A stretch of DNA of 64,000 bases from Variovorax sp. TBS-050B (GTDB lineage Bacteria; Pseudomonadota; Gammaproteobacteria; Burkholderiales; Burkholderiaceae_C), in NCBI RefSeq assembly GCF_029893635.1, contig NZ_JARXYR010000002.1, positions 4,501,001-4,565,000 on the forward strand, in the 5' to 3' direction. The position numbers were made by a program, and so were the translations under genes. Numbering within the stretch: the first letter of the stretch is position 1; each line of letters opens with the position of its first letter. Positions 60,661 to 64,000 of this stretch are shown here, piece by piece. A model generated the notes under the pieces. It worked only from the letters and a program-made list of their open reading frames with translations, was not told the origin of the DNA and ran no database searches.

Positions 60661-62430
60661 TCAGGCCTTGGCCTTGACGTAGTGGCCCGGCGCCGGCTCG
60701 ATGGCCTTGTAGGCCTTGCCGTTGCCATAGGTCTTCGGTGCCGGAATCAGCCGGCCGCCGTGGCCCTTGAGCCATTGCGCCCAGTCGGGCCACCAGCTGC
60801 CGGGGTGCTCGGTGGCGCCGGCCAGCCATTCGGCCTGGGTCTTGGGGAACTTGCCGTCCTCGCGGATCCAGTGGCTGCGCTTCTTCTTGGCGGGCGGGTT
60901 GATCACACCGGCGATGTGGCCCGAGGCGCCCATGACGAAGCGCTTGCTGCCCGGCAGCAGCTGCGTGGAGGCATAGGCGCCGCCGATCGGCACGATGTGG
61001 TCTTCGCGCGAACCGTAGATGTAGGTCGGGATGTCGATGCGGCCCAGATCGATCTTCTCGCCGCACACCGTGAGCGCGTTCGGCCGGGCGAGCTTGTTCT
61101 CGTGGTACGTGTTGCGCAGGTACCAGACGTAGAACGGGCCCGGCAGGTTGGTGGCGTCGCTGTTCCAGTAGAGCAGGTCGAAGGCCGGCGGCGTCTCGCC
61201 CTTGAGGTAGTTGCCGACCACGTAGTTCCAGACCAGGTCGTTGGGCCGCAGGAAGCTGAAGGTGGAGGCAAGGTCGCCGCCCGGCAGCAGGCCGCCGTTG
61301 CCGAGCTGCAGCTCGCGGTACTTGACCATCTGCTCGTCGACGAAGATGTCGAGGATGCCGGTGTCGCTGAAGTCGAGGAAGGTCGTCAGCAGCGTGAGCG
61401 AGGCGGCGGGCTTCTCGCCGCGCGCGGCGAGCACCGCGAGCGCCGTGCTCAGGATGGTGCCGCCCACGCAGAAGCCCAGCGCGTTGATCTTTCCGGACTT
61501 GTTGGCAGGCGCGCTGATCTCCTGCACGACGTGGATCGCGCGGATCGCGGCGTCCTCGATGTACTGGTCCCAGGTGGCGTCGCGCAGCGATTCGTCCGGG
61601 TTGCGCCAGCTCACCACGAACACGCGGTGGCCCTGCTCGTTGGCATAGCGGATCAGCGAGTTCTCGGGCTGCAGGTCGAGGATGTAGAACTTGTTGATGC
61701 ACGGCGGCACCAGCAGGAACGGCCGCTCGTGGACCTTGGCCGTGAGCGGCCTGTATTCGAGCAGCTGGAACAGCTCGTTCTCGAACACCACCGCGCCCTC
61801 GGTGGTGGCCACGTTGCGGCCGACCTCGAAGGCGCTTTCGTCGGTCATGCTCAGATGGCCCTGCTTCACGTCGTGCAGCAGGTTCTGGATGCCGCGCGCG
61901 ATGCTCTCGCCGCGGCTCTCGATGGCCTTCTTCTGCGCCTCGGGATTGAGCGCGAGCGAATTGCTGGGTGCGGCCGCGGCCATCCACTGCTCGACGGCGA
62001 AGCGCAGGCGGGCGCGGGTCTTGGCGTCGGCTTCGGCGGCCTCGGCCATGCGCAGCATGGTGCGGGCGTTGAGCAGGTACACGGCCGCCGAGAAGGACGA
62101 GAACGGATTGCTGCCCCAGGCCTCGCCGGCGAAGCGGCGGTCGCCCTCGGGCCTGGCCTCGAGCCCCTGGCGCCAGAGCGCGGTGGCCTCGGCCACATAG
62201 TCCTCCTGGATCGCCTTCAGCTTCTCGGGCGGGACGGACAGGCGCGGCAGCTCGGGCATGCCGGGCAGCTCGGGCATCGGCGGCAGCTGCCAGAGCGGCT
62301 TGCCGCCGAAGGCCGCGGCGCCCTGCACTGCCGCCTGCTGGACGGCCTGCATGGCCTGGGCCCAGCCGTCTGAAAACGCCTTCTGCATGGGTGCAAACGC
62401 TTCTGCCCCCGTCGCTTGTTGCTTTGTCAT
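60661..62430 (-). CDS. phaC: Class I poly(3-hydroxyalkanoate) synthase PhaC
   Basis: Polymerises (R)-3-hydroxyacyl-CoA at the granule surface. The 589-aa protein has the N-terminal domain (PFSSFSAAVYLLNARTMLRMAEA), an alpha/beta hydrolase domain with nucleophile C321 in LGFCVGGT, the Asp in YGSREDHIVP and the His in GASGHIAGVINPP. Length and single-subunit layout fit class I. The start at 62430 (MTKQQATGAEAF) is chosen because the longer frame runs into the divergent gene. Confidence 0.95.
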   Translation of the reverse strand: MTKQQATGAEAFAPMQKAFSDGWAQAMQAVQQAAVQGAAAFGGKPLWQLPPMPELPGMPELPRLSVPPEKLKAIQEDYVAEATALWRQGLEARPEGDRRFAGEAWGSNPFSSFSAAVYLLNARTMLRMAEAAEADAKTRARLRFAVEQWMAAAAPSNSLALNPEAQKKAIESRGESIARGIQNLLHDVKQGHLSMTDESAFEVGRNVATTEGAVVFENELFQLLEYRPLTAKVHERPFLLVPPCINKFYILDLQPENSLIRYANEQGHRVFVVSWRNPDESLRDATWDQYIEDAAIRAIHVVQEISAPANKSGKINALGFCVGGTILSTALAVLAARGEKPAASLTLLTTFLDFSDTGILDIFVDEQMVKYRELQLGNGGLLPGGDLASTFSFLRPNDLVWNYVVGNYLKGETPPAFDLLYWNSDATNLPGPFYVWYLRNTYHENKLARPNALTVCGEKIDLGRIDIPTYIYGSREDHIVPIGGAYASTQLLPGSKRFVMGASGHIAGVINPPAKKKRSHWIREDGKFPKTQAEWLAGATEHPGSWWPDWAQWLKGHGGRLIPAPKTYGNGKAYKAIEPAPGHYVKAKA

Positions 62431-62477
62431 GTCTTCGGGTCCTCGCCTGGGTCGGTACGGATGGCTTGCGTGTTTTG

Positions 62478-62507
62478 AGTATGCTGCATTTCCCGGGGCG
62501 TCCCCAA
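62478..62507 (-). promoter_or_regulatory. Candidate phaC promoter
   Basis: On the minus strand TTGGGG (62502-62507), an 18-bp spacer and CATACT (62478-62483) form a sigma-70-like promoter about 48 bp before the phaC ATG, in the 111-bp divergent spacer. Both hexamers deviate from consensus, so the call is moderate. Confidence 0.4.
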
Positions 62508-62541
62508 CCCCGGCATTCCACTTACCAACAGAAACTTTGCC

Positions 62542-62865
62542 GTGTTCATCCACCTGATCGTGATCGGCTGGCTCTACGTCGCCGTGATGATGGCCGTGGC
62601 CGAAGCCACCCACGCCACCGGCACGGTGCTCGGCGCCATCTTCACATTTCTTCTGTACGGATTGGCGCCGGTGGCACTGGTGGTTTACCTGATGGGTGCG
62701 CCGGGCCGGCGCCGCGCCATCCAGCAGCGCGAGGCCGAAGCGCAGGAAGCCGCCCGGCGCGCCGCGGCCGAAGCCCGGGCCGCGCAGCCGCAGGCCTCAG
62801 CGCTTCCAGACCAGGGCGGCGAAGCGCCCGCTGACGCCGTCGCGCCGGTGCGAAAAGAACCTTGA
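62542..62865 (+). CDS. Small inner-membrane protein
   Basis: Function not recognised. The 107-aa protein starts with GTG and has two membrane helices (residues about 2-20 and 28-50; FIHLIVIGWLYVAVMMAVAEA and LGAIFTFLLYGLAPVALVVYLM) and a charged, Ala/Arg/Glu-rich cytoplasmic tail (about 55-107) likely to form a helix. Divergent from phaC. The last 69 bases overlap the convergent pgeF gene, an unusually long overlap, so the exact 3' end matters less to function than the helices. Confidence 0.75.
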   Translation: MFIHLIVIGWLYVAVMMAVAEATHATGTVLGAIFTFLLYGLAPVALVVYLMGAPGRRRAIQQREAEAQEAARRAAAEARAAQPQASALPDQGGEAPADAVAPVRKEP

Positions 62866-63567
62866 GGCATCGGTGACGGTGCACCACGCGGCGCTGCCGT
62901 CGTTGCCGTGCACCCGGCCGATGCCGAGCGCGCGCAGCCGCTGGCGGGCGAGCGCCGGCAGGTCGGCGAGCCACTTGCCGGGCGCCGCGGCGGGCACGAA
63001 ACACGCCGCGGCTTCCGCGGCCCGGGCCTCGAACGCGGCCTTGACCTCGGCGCCGACCTCGAAGGCCGCAGGGCCGATGCAGGGTCCGAGCCAGGCCATC
63101 ACCTCGGCGGCGGGCACACCGTCGAAGCAGGCCACCGTCCGCTCCAGCACGCCCTCGGCCAGCCCGCGCCAGCCTGCATGCGCGGCCGCGACGCGGCGGC
63201 CGGCCGCGTCGGTGAACAGCACCGGCAGGCAGTCGGCCACCATGATCGTGCAGGCGATGCCGGGCCGGATGGTGGTCGCGGCATCGGCGGCCATGCCGTC
63301 GGGCGGCGAAGCCGCGGCGTCCCCATCGAAGCTTGCGACGGCGGTGCCATGCACCTGCTGCAGGAACACCGGCCGGGCGCCGTCGAGCGCCTGGCCGAGC
63401 CGCGCGCGGTTGGCCGCCACGTCGGCCGGCGCATCGCCCACGTGGTCGCCCAGGTTGAGGCTCCGGTAGCGCCCGCTCGACACCCCGCCGTCGCGCGTGG
63501 TGCACAGCGCCAGCACGTTCGACGGTGCCGGCCAGTCGGGCACCAGCCAGCGCGGATCGAGGTTCAC
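62797..63567 (-). CDS. pgeF: PgeF/YfiH-type laccase-domain protein (purine nucleoside/peptidoglycan editing)
   Basis: Multicopper-laccase-domain protein of 256 aa. Family features are LCTTRDGGVS, LNLGDHVGD, LQQVHGTAVA, VADCLPVLFTD and AAAHAGWRGLAEGVLE, where the His and Cys residues form the metal site; WLGPCIGPAAFEVG follows. Homologues edit peptidoglycan precursors or act on purine nucleosides. The GTG start at 63567 has GAAGG eight bases upstream and gives the family N-terminus NLDPRWLVPDWP; ATG 63630, coupled to maiA, would add 21 residues. Confidence 0.87.
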   Translation of the reverse strand: MNLDPRWLVPDWPAPSNVLALCTTRDGGVSSGRYRSLNLGDHVGDAPADVAANRARLGQALDGARPVFLQQVHGTAVASFDGDAAASPPDGMAADAATTIRPGIACTIMVADCLPVLFTDAAGRRVAAAHAGWRGLAEGVLERTVACFDGVPAAEVMAWLGPCIGPAAFEVGAEVKAAFEARAAEAAACFVPAAAPGKWLADLPALARQRLRALGIGRVHGNDGSAAWCTVTDASRFFSHRRDGVSGRFAALVWKR

Positions 63568-63626
63568 TGAATGACCTTCGCTCTGACGGGCACCGATGCG
63601 AGCCTCTTCGGGCGACCGGTGGGGGC

Positions 63627-64000
63627 TCATGCCTCGGCGTCGGGCGCCTGCGAGGGCTGGGCGCGCTGGAACGCGTCGAGCGCCATGCAGGCCTCGTAGG
63701 CCGCCATGGTGCGCGGCAGGCCGCTGAAGTCGCAGTCGAAGCGCTTGCCGTTGAAGATCTGGGGCACGAGGCAGCAGTCGGCCAGCGTGGGCGTGTCGCC
63801 ATAGCAGAAGCTGCCGCCCGGATGCTGCGCGAGCTGCCGCTCGAAGGCCAGCAGGCCTTCGCGCACCCAGTGGCGGTACCACTGGTTCTTGGCCGCGTCG
63901 TCGAGCTTGAGTTCCTTCACCAGGTACTTGAGCACGCGCAGGTTGTTGAGCGGATGGATCTCGCAGGCGATCGACTGCGCCAGCGCCCGCACATGGGCCC
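63627..64000 (-). CDS. maiA: Maleylacetoacetate isomerase (C-terminal part)
   Basis: Zeta-class glutathione transferase isomerising maleylacetoacetate to fumarylacetoacetate in tyrosine/homogentisate or gentisate breakdown. Only the last 124 codons are in the window. The segment RALAQSIACEIHPLNNLRVLKYL and the C-terminal YGDTPTLADCCLVPQIFN are typical of MaiA. The gene begins beyond the right edge. Its stop overlaps a possible ATG of pgeF (63630). Confidence 0.88.
   Translation of the reverse strand, partial: AHVRALAQSIACEIHPLNNLRVLKYLVKELKLDDAAKNQWYRHWVREGLLAFERQLAQHPGGSFCYGDTPTLADCCLVPQIFNGKRFDCDFSGLPRTMAAYEACMALDAFQRAQPSQAPDAEA

Overview
The window looks like chromosome from a high-GC betaproteobacterium of the order Burkholderiales, most likely Comamonadaceae and Variovorax-like. 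This is an inference from gene content: a complete isc operon start, polyhydroxyalkanoate (PHA) genes with Cys nucleophiles, many orphan Bug/TctC binding proteins, and class III CoA-transferase catabolic clusters. I see no rRNA, tRNA, transposase, integrase or CRISPR array. Most genes lie on the minus strand.

Layout. 1-3.9 kb: iscR-iscS-iscU-iscA-hscB-hscA (Fe-S cluster assembly, hscA cut by the window edge) with an IscR-type operator. 4.1-7.5 kb: uvrB divergent from an aromatic/aspartate aminotransferase. 7.7-10.4 kb: phaZ, an RnfB-like ferredoxin and a LysE exporter, translationally coupled. 10.4-11.9 kb: EamA exporter divergent from an Lrp regulator. 12.0-21.7 kb: a minus-strand operon mutase-GNAT-meaB-pccB-pccA-bioB-VOC that covers propionyl-CoA to succinyl-CoA plus biotin synthesis, divergent from a GntR regulator. 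21.8-27.8 kb: a frameshifted dusA, an exported CxxCH protein, an MHS transporter, a class II aldolase and an AraC regulator. 27.8-34.1 kb: an isocitrate-lyase-family lyase, two Bug proteins (one frameshifted), a PrpR-type sigma-54 activator and prpF. 34.1-43.8 kb: an acetolactate-synthase-like enzyme with an Lrp regulator, a LysR/quinone reductase pair, a tannase-family lipoprotein esterase, and a split AtuA flanked by Bug proteins. 43.9-46.7 kb: sulfite dehydrogenase sorA-sorB behind an ECF sigma/anti-sigma pair. 46.8-48.4 kb: homoserine dehydrogenase preceded by a Thr/Ile leader-peptide attenuator. 48.6-52.1 kb: small conserved protein, CPA2 antiporter, dctA. 52.1-62.4 kb: phaB, then a Bug/CitE-lyase/CoA-transferase/MaoC-hydratase/Bug module with a divergent LysR, then phaA and phaC. 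62.5-64 kb: small membrane protein, pgeF and truncated maiA.

The genes feed a central acyl-CoA economy. Propionyl-CoA goes to the TCA cycle through the methylmalonyl branch. C5-dicarboxylates (itaconate-like, inferred) may be imported, activated and cleaved to acetyl-CoA and pyruvate. Acetyl-CoA is stored as PHA by phaA/phaB/phaC and mobilised by phaZ. The most notable regulatory element is the apparent threonine attenuator in front of hom. Three genes (dusA, one bug gene, hom) carry single frameshifts in G/C runs or CG repeats. That pattern fits sequence error at least as well as real gene decay, so these three calls need checking.
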